From assembly GCA_963675135.1 (NCBI GenBank), contig OY776120.1, forward strand, positions 26,130,001 through 26,194,000: DNA of 64,000 nt, written 5' to 3'. The notes beneath the pieces were generated by a model. That model was not told where the DNA came from, made no database searches, and saw only the letters and a program-made list of their open reading frames with translations. The translations under genes were made by a program, and so were the position numbers. Shown in pieces: positions 22,640-34,103 of the stretch. The stretch's first letter is position 1. The number at the start of each line of letters is the position of its first letter. This stretch comes from Galeopsis tetrahit (lineage: Eukaryota > Streptophyta > Magnoliopsida > Lamiales > Lamiaceae).

Positions 22640-23599
22640 TGATTCGGGTGGAATTTACACGTTTTAGAGGCACATGTGAAGTGTATTTTGAGGTGGATTT
22701 CATTGATTTATGCATTGAATATGATTGTTTAAGCTGAAATGAGAGAAGGGTTGTGTTTTGTCGATTTTGTAGGAAATATGATGAAATTTGGAGCAAAACA
22801 CAAACCACAAGTGATTGGATCGGAAAGAGGAGTGCACCATTGGATCCGGCTCGAAAAATGGAGTGGAATAGCAAAAAGAATCGAGTCAATCGGAGGTCGG
22901 AAGCTCAAGATACAGAGGGACGAAGTTGGAGGACGAAAACGAAGGATGAGGCCAAAGTCGAAGGTTTGGCCCGGCCGGGTGGCATCACTCGCCCGGCCGG
23001 GCGGTTGAGCACAAAAATTGAGGCCAAAGTCGAAGTTATGGCCAGGCTGGGCGGCCGACTAAGCCAATGCACGCCCCAACTTACGAAGTTTTCACCCGGC
23101 CGGGCGGCACCACTTGCCCGGTCGGGCCGCCTAGCCCCTATTTTTCTTTTGCTCGGCCAACACTCCCACCCGACCGGGCCACTTTCCTACCCGGCCGGGC
23201 CACTTTCCTACCCGGCCGGGCCAACCCATTTTCGGTGCCAAACTCATATTTTCTCCATTTTCAAGGGACCAACTTGCAATTCTTACACCCAAACCCTATC
23301 CCAACACTATAAATACCTCAATTCTTAAATTCAAAACCATCTTACCTCACCTTCAAGCATTCTCACACACAATCACACACACTTAGAGGTTTTCATCATC
23401 TACTTCTTCAATTCTCCATCAATTCATGCAAGGAGGCCACCATTAGCTTGGGAATTTGATTCCTCACCATACAATAGTCTAAGTTTTCTTTTCTCTTCAC
23501 TTTTTATTGCTTTTACTTTAGTTTTCTTTGTAATTGGAGTATGTTGTTGATAGGCTAGAACACTTTTGGTTCTAGACACTACAAAAAAAATCATGTTTA

Positions 23600-25670
23600 G
23601 TGACAAAAAGTTTAGTGACATTTGAATTTTTGTCACTAAAAACATATGTGTAGCGACAAAAAATTTCCACCGTTACAAAATAACGTAAGGTGTGCTCATT
23701 AGTGACAATTTTATATGTTGTCAATATTTCATTAAAAATTCGTCACTAAAATCACACATATAGTGACAAATAATTCAATACGTTACAAAATAACATACGA
23801 TGTGATAAACAGTGACAACACTTTATGTTGTCAATGTTTCATTTAATATTTGTCACTAAAATCACACACATATAGTGACTAATTTTTTATTATATTACAA
23901 AATACCGTAAGGTGTGATCATTAGTGATAACTATGTATGTTGTCAATATTTCATTTAAATTTCGTCACTAAAACCACACATATAGCGACAAATAATTCAT
24001 TATATTACAAAATAACATATGGTGTGATAAACAGTGACAACTTTTTATGTTGTCAATGTTTCATTTAATAATTGTTACTAAAATCACACACATATAGTGA
24101 CAAATTGTTCATTATGTTACAAAATACCGTAAGGTGTGATCATTAGTGACAACTCTATATGTTGTCAATATTTCATTAAAATTTCGTCACTAAAACCACA
24201 CATATAGTGACAAATAATTCAATACGTTACAAAATAACATACGGTGTGATAAACAGTGACAACTATTTATGTTGTCAATGTTTCATTTAATATTTGTCAC
24301 TAAAATTATACACATATAGTGACAAAATTTTCATTATATTACTAAATACCGTAAGGTGTGATCATTGGTGACAACTATGTATGTTGTCAGTGTTTCAATT
24401 ATATTTTGTCACTAAAACCACACATATAGTGACAAATAATTCAATACGTTACAAAATAACATACGATGTGATAAACAGTGACAACACTTTATGTTATTAA
24501 TGTTTCATTTAATATTTGTCACTAAAATCACACACATATAGTGACTAATTTTTTTATTATATTACAAAATACCGTAAGGTGTGATCATTAGTGATAACTA
24601 TGTATGTTGTCAATATTTCATTTAAATTTCGTCACTAAAACCACACATATAGCGACAAATAATTCATTATGTTACAAAATAACATATGGTGTGATAAACA
24701 GTGACAACTTTTTATGTTGTCAATGTTTCATTTAATAATTGTTACTAAAATCACACACATATAGTGACAAATTGTTCATTATGTTACAAAATACCGTAAG
24801 GTGTGATCATTAGTGACAACTCTATATGTTGTCAATATTTCATTAAAATTTCGTCACTAAAACCACACATATAGTGACAAATAATTCAATACGTTACAAA
24901 ATAACATACGGTGTGATAAACAGTGACAACTATTTATGTTGTCAATGTTTCATTTAATATTTGTCACTAAAATTATACACATATAGTGACAAAATTTTCA
25001 TTATATTACTAAATACCGTAAGGTGTGATCATTGGTGACAACTATGTATGTTGTCAGTGTTTCAATTATATTTTGTCACTAAAACCACACATATAGCGAC
25101 AAATAATTTATTATGTTACAAAATAACATACGGCGTGACAAGAAGTGATAACTTTTTATGTTGTCAATGTTTCATTTAATATTTGTTACTAAAATCACAC
25201 ATATATAGTGACAAATTGTTCATTATGTTACAAAATACTGTGATCATTAGTGACAACTCTATATGTTGTCAATGTTTCATTTAAAATTCGTCACTAAAAC
25301 CACACATAAAGTGACAAATAATCCATTATGTTACAAAAATAACATATGGTGTGATAAACAGTAACAACTTTTTATGTTGTCAATGTTTCATTTAATATTT
25401 GTCACTAAAATTACACAAATATAGTGACAAAATTTTCATTATATTACAAAATACCGTAAGGTGTGATCATTAGTGACAACTGTGTATGTTGTCAATATTT
25501 CATAAATAAAAAATCGTCACTAAAACTATACATATAGCGACAAATAATTAACTATGTTACAAAATAACATACGGTGTGACATACATTGACTACTTTTTAT
25601 GTTGTCAATATTTTGTTGAATATTTGTTACAAAAACCACATATATAGTAACAAATAATTTATTGTCATTA
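23600..25670. repeat. 112-bp tandem array with 666-bp higher-order period inside the CACTA element
   Basis: About 18 units of roughly 112 bp follow one another, each bounded by 'tagtgaca' and containing 'atgttgtcaat' and 'gtcactaaaa'. Two unit types alternate, one with 'aaataacatac' and one with 'aaataccgtaagg'. The six-unit block starting at 23771 recurs at 24437, an offset of 666 bp, with only scattered changes. Confidence 0.85.
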
Positions 25671-26728
25671 AAAAAAATTAAAATATATTTAGAGTATTTT
25701 TGGGTGTTATTTTTTTTTTAAATAATTTGTAAATTACTTAAATTCTTAAATAATATAGAATGTCTTTAAAAAATTTTAAAAAAATTAGAAAAAAAATTAG
25801 TTAGCTATAAAATAATTAATTAAAAATATGCAAATAAATTACCTTAAAATTTTCAGAATTTTTCAAATCATATAAAAGTTAATATATATAAATAATATCC
25901 ATGACCTTTTTTTCATTTTTAATTTTTTAAAATCCTAAATCTAAAAAAAAAATCCTAGTCACAATCTATCCATTGCCACCACCCTTCTCTACCTCCGGCC
26001 CCCACTTCTACGGTAAGTTTCAAAAGTTTCTAGAAAAATAATGTTTGGCGACTGCTAATTCTTAAAATCTTGTTAATTATGTTGTTTCGACTAATTTTTT
26101 AATAGGTTAAATTGTTGGATTATAGATTATTTCATTAGTTTGAGCATATATTTGAGGAGAAAATACTTGATATCACAGAATTAATTGCGGTACAAAATTA
26201 GTTACTAAAGAATTCTAGTAATATCATAAAATTAGTTTCTAAAGAGTTTTATTAATATCACAAAACGGTTGGATGAGTAGAAATGTAGAACATTCTAACC
26301 ATCTATATTAATTATAATACAACATAAATATGATCCACTCTCAATCATTTTTTTGTTCTGTTGCGAAAGAAGAGCTAGTTAGGGATTAATAAAGACTTAA
26401 ATTAAATAGTATCCTGTTATCACTTAATAAATACTTAAATAGTTGGTATATATGAGAGGATTATGAAAAAATGAAAAATTATGTTGAACAAATAATGATT
26501 TGGTAGAAATAATAAGACTTCAATGTGCTCCAATAGTTATGTTTTTTTTTTCTTTTATTTATATAGTTTTTTTTTTAAATTTAAACAGCACAGAAGAGAA
26601 AACAATTCTAACTAGACTTATAAAATCCAAAGTAATAACACTAATTTGAAGAGTTAACATATGAAAAAATTGGATATAAGAGAAAATCGTCCAGTATACT
26701 GTTTATGAAGATCATGCATATTGAAGGG

Positions 26729-28182
26729 TACATGGAACACCAACTTCAGTTTTAAAATATTTAGCATTTTCACTAAGAACTTGATTGCGATGTGGATGAA
26801 TAATGACATCTAGTCTCCCAACTTCACGTCTCTTTCTTTCAACTGAAATTCTAATTGTCTTCCCTCTTCCTTTTCTTCTGTGAGATATCCCTAAATCAAA
26901 ATTGACATGTTTGTTTGTGTTTGTAGCTCATGAGAATTTCTATGCGATATCCCTAAATCAAAATTGACATCTGTTTTTTTGTAGCTCATGAGAATATTGA
27001 GCAAAAAAACTCATCATCTTCTTCATTTGTGTGGTTCATGTTTAAACTGCATTAAAAATACTAATTAACACATTTAATTAAAGAAAATGGAAAGTCATCC
27101 ACACAAAACTAGCATTAAAAATACTAATTAACACATTTAATTAAAGAAAATGGAAAAGTCATCCGTAAATGAAAAGCTAGCATTGTATCCCATATATTTT
27201 AGTGAATAGAATAAAAATAGTTACCTTAAATTAAATGAGAACACATATAATTAAAGAAAATGTTTTATCATAGATTCTGAACACACAAGCTAGCATTGTA
27301 TCCCATATATTTTAGTGAATAAAATAAAAATGGTTACCTTAAATTAAATTAGAGGTTTCCTGTGTTTGAAGAGATACGAAAGATACACAATTGATTCACC
27401 TTAAGAAAATGACAAAAACGGTATACTTCAATTTGTTCATATCTAACACATTCTTGTAAAGACATGAATGTAAATTTCTAATTGAAAATAATTTTAATAT
27501 TGTGGAGGAATTTAAGAGATATTGTGGAGGGAAATGAAAATTTCACGAAAATTTAAAGTGTTTGATACGATGGCAGGAGAATTTGAGGTTCAGTTGCACA
27601 GATGAGGAGGGGGAATTTGAGGTGGGACGTGCAGGACTATTGGTATGAATGGGGAGGGGTTTGAGGTGGGAGTGGGGGGATTTCTTGATTTTTTTTTAAT
27701 TTAAATAATAAAAATTTGAAAAATTCTATAAAATATTAACAAAAAACCTTGAATTTATAATTTATTTAATATTTTAAAATTTTATTAAGGCTTAATCGAT
27801 TTTATAGGTTTTTATTTTTTAATTAGTTTTAATTTTTTTAAAGTTTTCGGTGAATTTGTTAATATTTTATTGGTTTTATTTAGGTTTCTTTAGATTTTTA
27901 TTATTAATTTGATTTTTTTAATTAATTCTCCTTAAATTTATTTTATTTTTTAATATTTTCATATTTTATTTAGGCTTTTACTTTTTCGAAGATTTTTGTG
28001 TTCTAAATTAATTTTTTTATTATATATTTTTTAAGATTTGATATTTATTTTTTAAATATTTTCAGATTTTATTCAGCAAGTTTTTTTTGTTTTTTTTAAG
28101 ATTTTTCTTTTTTAGATTAGGAACATTAATAAGAGGAGGAAAAAGTGGGAAAATATTATATTTTGTTTTGAGGAAGTGAGAT

Positions 28183-28233
<51 letters not shown>

Positions 28234-28455
28234 CACGAATGAAATGGGGTGCTACTAATGTAAATTAATTTAAAAATTGTTTTAGGGGTATACTTAATAA
28301 ATGGTTGTGCTTATATAATTTTGAAGGTGTGAGTAGGTGGTTGTAGGTAAGTCGAGTCAACTCGCGAGCTACTCGTGCTCAATTCAAAAAAATATCAAAA
28401 TCGATTTGAAGTTAATCGAGTTTAGTTGAGTTTCGAGCTACTCGAGTTTTATTTG
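26729..28455. repeat. Left arm of a giant inverted repeat
   Basis: This arm pairs with 29338-30679. Matching landmarks include 'atattgaaggg', 'gatgtggatgaataatgac', 'gtgtatctttcg'-like sequence, a G-rich block near 27600-27680 pairing with the C-rich block near 29955-30030, and 'cttatataattttgaaggtgtgag' near 28312. It is longer than the right arm because of internal direct duplications (26880-26995 and 27050-27340). Confidence 0.85.
28176..28231. repeat. (TA)n microsatellite
   Basis: A run of more than 20 TA dinucleotides, broken by one TG, lies in the left arm of the inverted repeat. It has no counterpart of that length in the right arm. Confidence 0.9.
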
Positions 28456-29337
28456 CTCGTGAATGTAATATAGCTATATAGAGAAATTTTTGTTTTTTTT
28501 TATAATTAACTTTGATAGGAATTTGTAATATACCTATACAAAGAAATTTTACTTTTTTCTCTAAATTTTTTTGATGGAAAAATGTTTCAAGAATTTATAT
28601 TCAATAATTTCCATGGTTGAATATTCCATTGCACATATTAGTTGAAAACAAAAATTTCAATTGAATAATGTAGTTCAAATTAGCGTTGGAATTTACTATT
28701 GATAAAATTACAACACCCATTTTTTTAAAAGTTGTATTTTTGTTGGAATCACTGATTTCAACGAAAAAATGCAAAAAATCATTGAAATTGTATTGTTCGC
28801 TTGTATAGAATGAAGGGTCGGGATCGAGCTTGAGTAGTTTGACGTACTTAATTATCAAGTTCGAGTTTTAGACTATACCAAACAGAAATGTACGTTTAAA
28901 CTTGTTTGATATCTAAGTTGAACCGAGCTGAAACGAACTTTTAACGAATGATCTCGAATTGAGTATCAAGTACCTTGATTGGATTTTCGACCCTAATAAC
29001 ATATTTTATATAATTTTGTACACTTGTTGTAATATTTAATCATTCATAATAAAGTATTTTGGTTGATATTTCTATTATATTTAAGATCACCACTACTCAC
29101 ACCTAAATGAGTCAAGTCGAGCCGAGCAGTGCTGAGCTCAAAACTCGACTTGATTGTTATACTCAAAGGTCAAAGCTAGAAATTCAACTCGGTCGAGCCT
29201 AATATTTTAAAGATCGAGCTCGACTTGGTTACCTATATAATTTTCAAAATTAATAATAAAATAATAAATATTGTCCAAACTTGATTAGACTCACGAGCTT
29301 TTCAAGCCGAGTATTTATGAGCTCGAACTCGGTAGCT

Positions 29338-30679
29338 ACTCGAGTAGCTCGAAACTCAAATCAACTCGATTAACTTCAAATCGATTTTGATCTTTTTCCG
29401 AATTGAGCACGAGTAGTTCGCGAGTTGACTCGACTTAGTTACAACCGGCCTACTCACACCTTCAAAATTATATAAGCACAACCATTTATTAAGTATACCC
29501 CTAAAAAAATTTAAATAAACTTAATCTAAAAAACAAAAATCTTAAAAAAAACAAAAAAAATCTTGCTGAATAAAATCTGAAAATATTTAAAAAAATAAAT
29601 ATCAAATTTTAAAAAATATATAATAAAAAAATTAATTAAGAACATAAAAATCTTCAAAAAAGTAAAAACTAAATAAAATATTAAAAAATAAAATAAATTT
29701 AAGGAGAATTAGTTAAAAAAATCAAATTAATAATAAAAATCTAAAGAAACCTAAATAAAATCGGTAAAATATTAACAAAATCACCGAAAACTTTAAAAAA
29801 TTTAAAACTAATTAAAAAATAAAAATCTATAAATTCGATTAAACCTTAATAAAGTTTTAAAATATTAAATAAATTCTAAATTTAAGGTTTTTTTGTTAAT
29901 ATTTTATAGGATTTTTCAAATTTTTATTATTTAAATAAAAAAAATCAAGAAATCCCCCCCCCCCTCCCACCTCAAACTCCTCCCCATTCATACCAATAGT
30001 CCTGCACGTCCCACCTCAAACTCCCCCTCCCCATCTCTGCAACTGAACCTCAAATTCTCCCGCCAATTGTATCCAATATTAAATTTTCATTTCCCTCCAC
30101 AATATCTCTTAAATTTCCTCCACAATATTAAAATTATTTTCAATTAGAAATTTACATTCGTGTCTTTACAAGAATGGTTAGATATGAACAAATTGAATTA
30201 TATAGTTTTTGTCCTAGTTTTTGTCCTTTTCTTCTTGAAGTGAATCAATTGTGTATTTTCAGTATCTCTTCAAACGCAGGAAACCTCTCATTTAATTTAA
30301 GGTAACTATTTTTTATTATGGGATACAATACTAGCTGTGTTCATTTACGGATCGATGAAGTGACTTTTCCATTTTCTTTAATTATATGCGTTAATTAGTA
30401 TTTTTAATGCAGTTTAATTTATGCATTTCTATGCTTTAATTAACATATATATTTACAATTTTAATTTGCAATTTTAATTTGCAATTTTAATTTACAATTT
30501 TGATTTAGAGATATCTCAAAGAAAGAAATGGAAGTGGGAAGAAACTGGAATTTCAGAAGAAAGAGACGTGGAGTTGGAAGGCGTCATTATTCATCCACAT
30601 CGGAATTGGGTGAAAATGCTAAATACTTTAAAACTGAAGTTGTGTCCTTCTTAACATGTACCCGCCCTTCAATATACAC
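29338..30679. repeat. Right arm of the giant inverted repeat
   Basis: It is complementary to 26729-28455 with a spacer of about 880 bp. The spacer (28456-29337) is itself built of CGAGCTCGA-type sequence related to the hAT-like MITE in the UMP kinase intron. A transcript through both arms would form a long double-stranded RNA. Confidence 0.85.
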
Positions 30680-32536
30680 AATGGAAGGACATCCCATGTG
30701 ACATAAAAAGAAAGTTATGGCTTGGAATAAAGGAATATATACTAATTTCTTAATACTGGGGTTTTTCACATCAGGTAATATGTGCTGACTTATATTTTAC
30801 AATATATAGCAAAAATTCAATCTCAAAGATGATTATCGTTTCTCAAAGGTAGTTTATGGACAGTTGAATCGTTAGTATAGAAGTTATCGAGTGAAATTAC
30901 ATAAGCATTATCTTACCAAGAAAGAGCGTCCCATTGGAGTAAGTGATGATGATTGGGGCTATTGACCAATTATTTTGAAAGTGATGCTTATAAGGTACCA
31001 ATCTCCTCATTAGAAACATTAGAAAGTGATTATTTTTATTGCAAAATATGTACGTGACTAAAAATATGACATATAGTGATGTTTAAGACATTTTCGCCAC
31101 TAATCTTTTAGCCACACGATTTATAGTCACAAACACAAAAATTGTCACTAACTATTTTTAGTGACAATATTCAAAGATTTAGTGACAAAAAAAGTTGTCA
31201 CTAAAAGCCATTTTTTTTTTTGTAGTGAGAGCCTTGTAAATACTATTGTTGAAGTTTATGAATTAATGTTTTGCTTAATTGGTGTTTGTGTGGCTTAATT
31301 CTATTTGGATGCTTGATTTTCATTGCAAAGCATGTCATTAGTGTACAATGATGATGTGTTAATCCTAGTTAGTTGAATTAGGTTGAGAAATCTACTTTGA
31401 TTAATTGATTGCAAGCATTTGACCTAATTTTATTGTAAGATTGAAAGATGAACAATGATTAGGAAGATGTGTGATGATCTTAGGAGCTTGATTGGGTTTT
31501 ATTGTGCAACTTAGGTAGAGATACTAAGTTGTGTGATATCTCCTTTGGATTACTTGGATCGAAAGAACTTTTAATTCATTATTATGTGATCAATCTTATA
31601 GACAAAGCATGAACACCACTTAAGTAGATAGTTAATCATAAATGGATTCATTAGTATTGCATGTGCTTTAGAACCTACCTTCTCATCTTTGAGTTTTCAT
31701 CCAGTTTACTTCGTTTTCGTGATTGCATGCTAGTTGATCGATTCTTTGTTACTCTTTATCGCTTATTTGTGACAACTTGATAGGCAACTTTAGGGTAATT
31801 CACCATCTTCACTTAATCGATCACGTCTATTTAGAATTCCGTCAACAAACTACACTTTTACACTATACCTCCTCGTGGGATCGACCTCATACTTACTTCT
31901 CTACGATAGTCGCCGTATACTTGCGATCGTTTATTCTAGTGTTGTAGAATACGTGAATCAGATATCAAATCATCTTAGTTCATGGTTGTTTAAATCACAC
32001 TTTGAAAAGAGTTTTCCACATACAAACGAGTCTAATCTATTTGGGCCTTACACATTTCCGCACTTACGACTAGAAAGGTGCCTAGACAACTAAATAAGTT
32101 GAGTAAGCATTTAGTTATTTGGACATCCTCTTATTGTGTTTACACTCGCACTCTATCAGTTGACATATTGCATGTAGAAAACTTGAACCTCACTTAGGTT
32201 ATCACATACATCTGAGTCACCAAATTGGTTTTATCGAAAAAGTTTTAAAGTATATTCACCCATCTCATCTAGACTTTAAACCCTGCACTACTCGTTTAGG
32301 GGGGCCTACACTAAGTTAACTATTCCATTCTCATAAAATGTTTTGAGTTTTAAAAAAACTTTTCACCATCTTCTTTGACTTTTTTTACGTGATACTGATT
32401 CATTGCCTACAAGTGGTATCAGGTGAGTGGTTCTAAATACCATTGATATTAACTATCATTTGTTTTCCTCTGAACTTAGTGGTCACTTGAACAAATCTCT
32501 TGAAAAATCATCTTTTCAAAATATCATCATATTATT

Positions 32537-33100
32537 ATGGAGACTAACAAACGTCCTCTTTATAAGTTCTCTTTGAAATTTTGCAATTTCTGGTAATTCA
32601 GGATAGAAGCGCATCTTAGATATATGTATGATCTTATGTGGAGTGTGATTGAAGAATGCCCCATCGGATCGCCTACTCGAATACAACAATCAATGGAAAT
32701 CCAACTTTGTCCATTGGAGTTTCCATTCTAAAGCCCATATTCCAGTAACACGAGGGGAGATTGAGTGAAGTAATCTTGACAGTATCACCAAAAAACTCAT
32801 TTTAGAAACCCTAAAGAACTCACATCTAGGCAAGTTGATCAAATGTAAGACTACAAAAGAGATTTGAGATAGCCTAGCACTCATGTGTGAAGGTACAAAC
32901 TAGATCAATGAGAACAAGGTAACTGATATTGTTCAGAAGCTCAAAACTTTCAAGATGCAGCCAGAAGAGACGATCAACCAACTCGATACTAGATTCACCA
33001 ATATTATAAACGAAGTTGAATCCATTGGCAAAGAGTATGCGGTGAGAGAAATCAATCTAGAAATTATAAATTCTCTCACCAAAATATGGAGGGTCTCACG
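32537..33100 (+). pseudogene. Decayed Copia gag fragment (UBN2/DUF4219-like)
   Basis: From ATG 32537 the frame reads METNKRPLYKFSLKF, stops, and continues with gag-like blocks such as CEGTN, QKLKTFKMQPEETI, FTNIINEVESIGKEY and REINLEIINSL. This pattern (short internal helices, then REI-NLKIL) is that of SIRE-type gag. Several stops and no full-length frame. It ends abruptly at an A-run near 33106. Confidence 0.75.
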
Positions 33101-33213
33101 CGCCTAAAAAAAAAAATTATGATCCCGAGTTAATATTTGTTTTTACTTTTAACAGTATTTATATCAAAACTAACTAAATAATAATACAATATGAAAAATA
33201 ATTAGTTAATAAT

Positions 33214-33487
33214 ATACTCCCTCGGATTCCTCCTATTCAATTTAAATGTCGTTTTGACTTTTCATTTTATTTTTAATTTTAATGTCGTTTTGCATTTGTC
33301 AATGTTAATTAAATGTGTTTCTTTCCAATCTACCCTTAAACTCATTAATAATTACTTGTACTTAAATAATAATAGTTTTTAAAATTCTACAAGAATAATT
33401 AATTGAGTGTATTGTAGAAAGTCAATTTTTTTTTAATATATTTGCATGAGCTTGGAATGATATATATTTTGAATAGGAGGAAGTATT
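33214..33487. mobile_element. Stowaway-like MITE
   Basis: It begins TACTCCCTCGGATTCCTCC and ends GAATAGGAGGAAGTATTA, an imperfect terminal inverted repeat of the common 'ctccctccgtcc' class, with flanking TA. The interior is AT-rich and noncoding. Confidence 0.55.
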
Positions 33488-33847
33488 ATACAATATTATT
33501 GGTTAACATAATAGTATATGGGTAAATAAGTAATAATGTTAGTTTGGCAATTTACCCACTTTTAAAATCCTTCGATCTCTTGCTGTATTCTTTCCTCGTT
33601 CACGTTGCCTCTTCTTGAAAGTCTTTGGTATGCTAGCTGCTAGTTTGGTAGACTACACTCAAATTTCAACTCCAATAATCTTCCCTTGAGAGTCGTTTAG
33701 TTTCAATATCAAATTGATTGCCTTAAAGATATATTGCATTTTATTTTTTAAAAGTTTTATTTATTTTAATTATATGAGTTGAATCTAAATAATTTTAATT
33801 TAGATTACATATGTTTTATTGAATTTTAATAACATTTTATAAATTTT

Positions 33848-34103
33848 ACTCCCCCGTCCAATTTATCTTATTTGTCCGTTCACAAAATCTAGTTTCATAC
33901 CTTTTATGAAAATCATCACTTTATCATCACACTTTAACAATCACTTAATTATTTAAATTGTCATTCAATTTTACCAACAAACAATCATTTTTTATTCACA
34001 ATGAAGCCGGGCCCATAATATACATATTTAATCTACTTTACCTATTTTTTTTCTTAAAACATGTGTTTATTTCAACGAGACTACACTATGAAGGGAGGGA
34101 GTA
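33848..34103. mobile_element. Stowaway-like MITE
   Basis: It begins TACTCCCCCGTCC and ends GAAGGGAGGGAGTA. Its interior ('aatctagtttcata', 'cttaattatt', 'aaaacatgtgt') matches the MITE at 48400-48703, so the two are one family. Confidence 0.65.

Larger units (their letters stand above)
23577..31227. mobile_element. Non-autonomous CACTA (EnSpm) element, 7.65 kb
   Basis: The termini are CACTACAAAAAAAA and TTTTTTTTTTTGTAGTG, with a 3-bp duplication AGA (23574-23576 and 31228-31230). The uninterrupted site is visible in the 5' LTR of the same Gypsy. Just inside each end lie TTTAGTGACAA and TTGTCACTAAA motifs, the likely transposase-binding subterminal repeats. Despite its size I find no transposase frame; the longest open stretch is 85 codons and featureless. 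The content is a tandem array on the left (23600-25670), AT-rich filler and a huge inverted repeat (26729-30679). Confidence 0.92.
12580..31960 (+). mobile_element. Athila-like Gypsy retrotransposon hosting two CACTA insertions
   Basis: The boundaries are fixed by TGATTC...GAATCA ends and the 5-bp duplication GATAT (12575-12579 and 31961-31965). Internal order is gag, protease, reverse transcriptase, RNase H, integrase, long 3' tail, polypurine tract. Of its 19.4 kb, about 8.6 kb belongs to two later CACTA insertions (19050-19998 and 23577-31227). The two LTRs differ at roughly 10 of the first 290 bases, so it is clearly older than the Copia at 5441. Coding regions contain stops and frameshifts and the primer site is deleted, so the copy is dead. 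Confidence 0.95.
22640..31960 (+). repeat. 3' LTR interrupted by a CACTA element
   Basis: Real LTR sequence is 22640-23576 and 31231-31960 (about 1.67 kb). The break is inside 'ttctaga|gcc', which is continuous in the 5' LTR at about 13540. U3 has eight or so CCCGGCCGGG-like palindromes, with two extra 'ccactttccta' spacers compared with the 5' LTR. The TATA box ACTATAAATACC is near 23305. Confidence 0.92.
12246..33100 (+). mobile_element. Old SIRE-like Copia fragment split by the nested Athila-like element
   Basis: The outer element is the two pieces 12246-12579 and 31966-33100; everything between is the nested Gypsy with its GATAT duplication. Joined, the pieces give an LTR that begins TGTTAGG near 12246 and ends 'gcctaca' at 32411. 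A primer site TGGTATCAG follows at 32414-32422, and then a degenerate Copia gag. Nothing after about 33100 is recognisable, so most of pol is gone. It is the oldest layer of this nest. Confidence 0.65.

Noticed and set aside
23600..25670. CRISPR-like array of direct repeats
   Set aside because: The units are adjacent and diverged with no unique spacers, lie inside a CACTA transposon, and the genome is eukaryotic.
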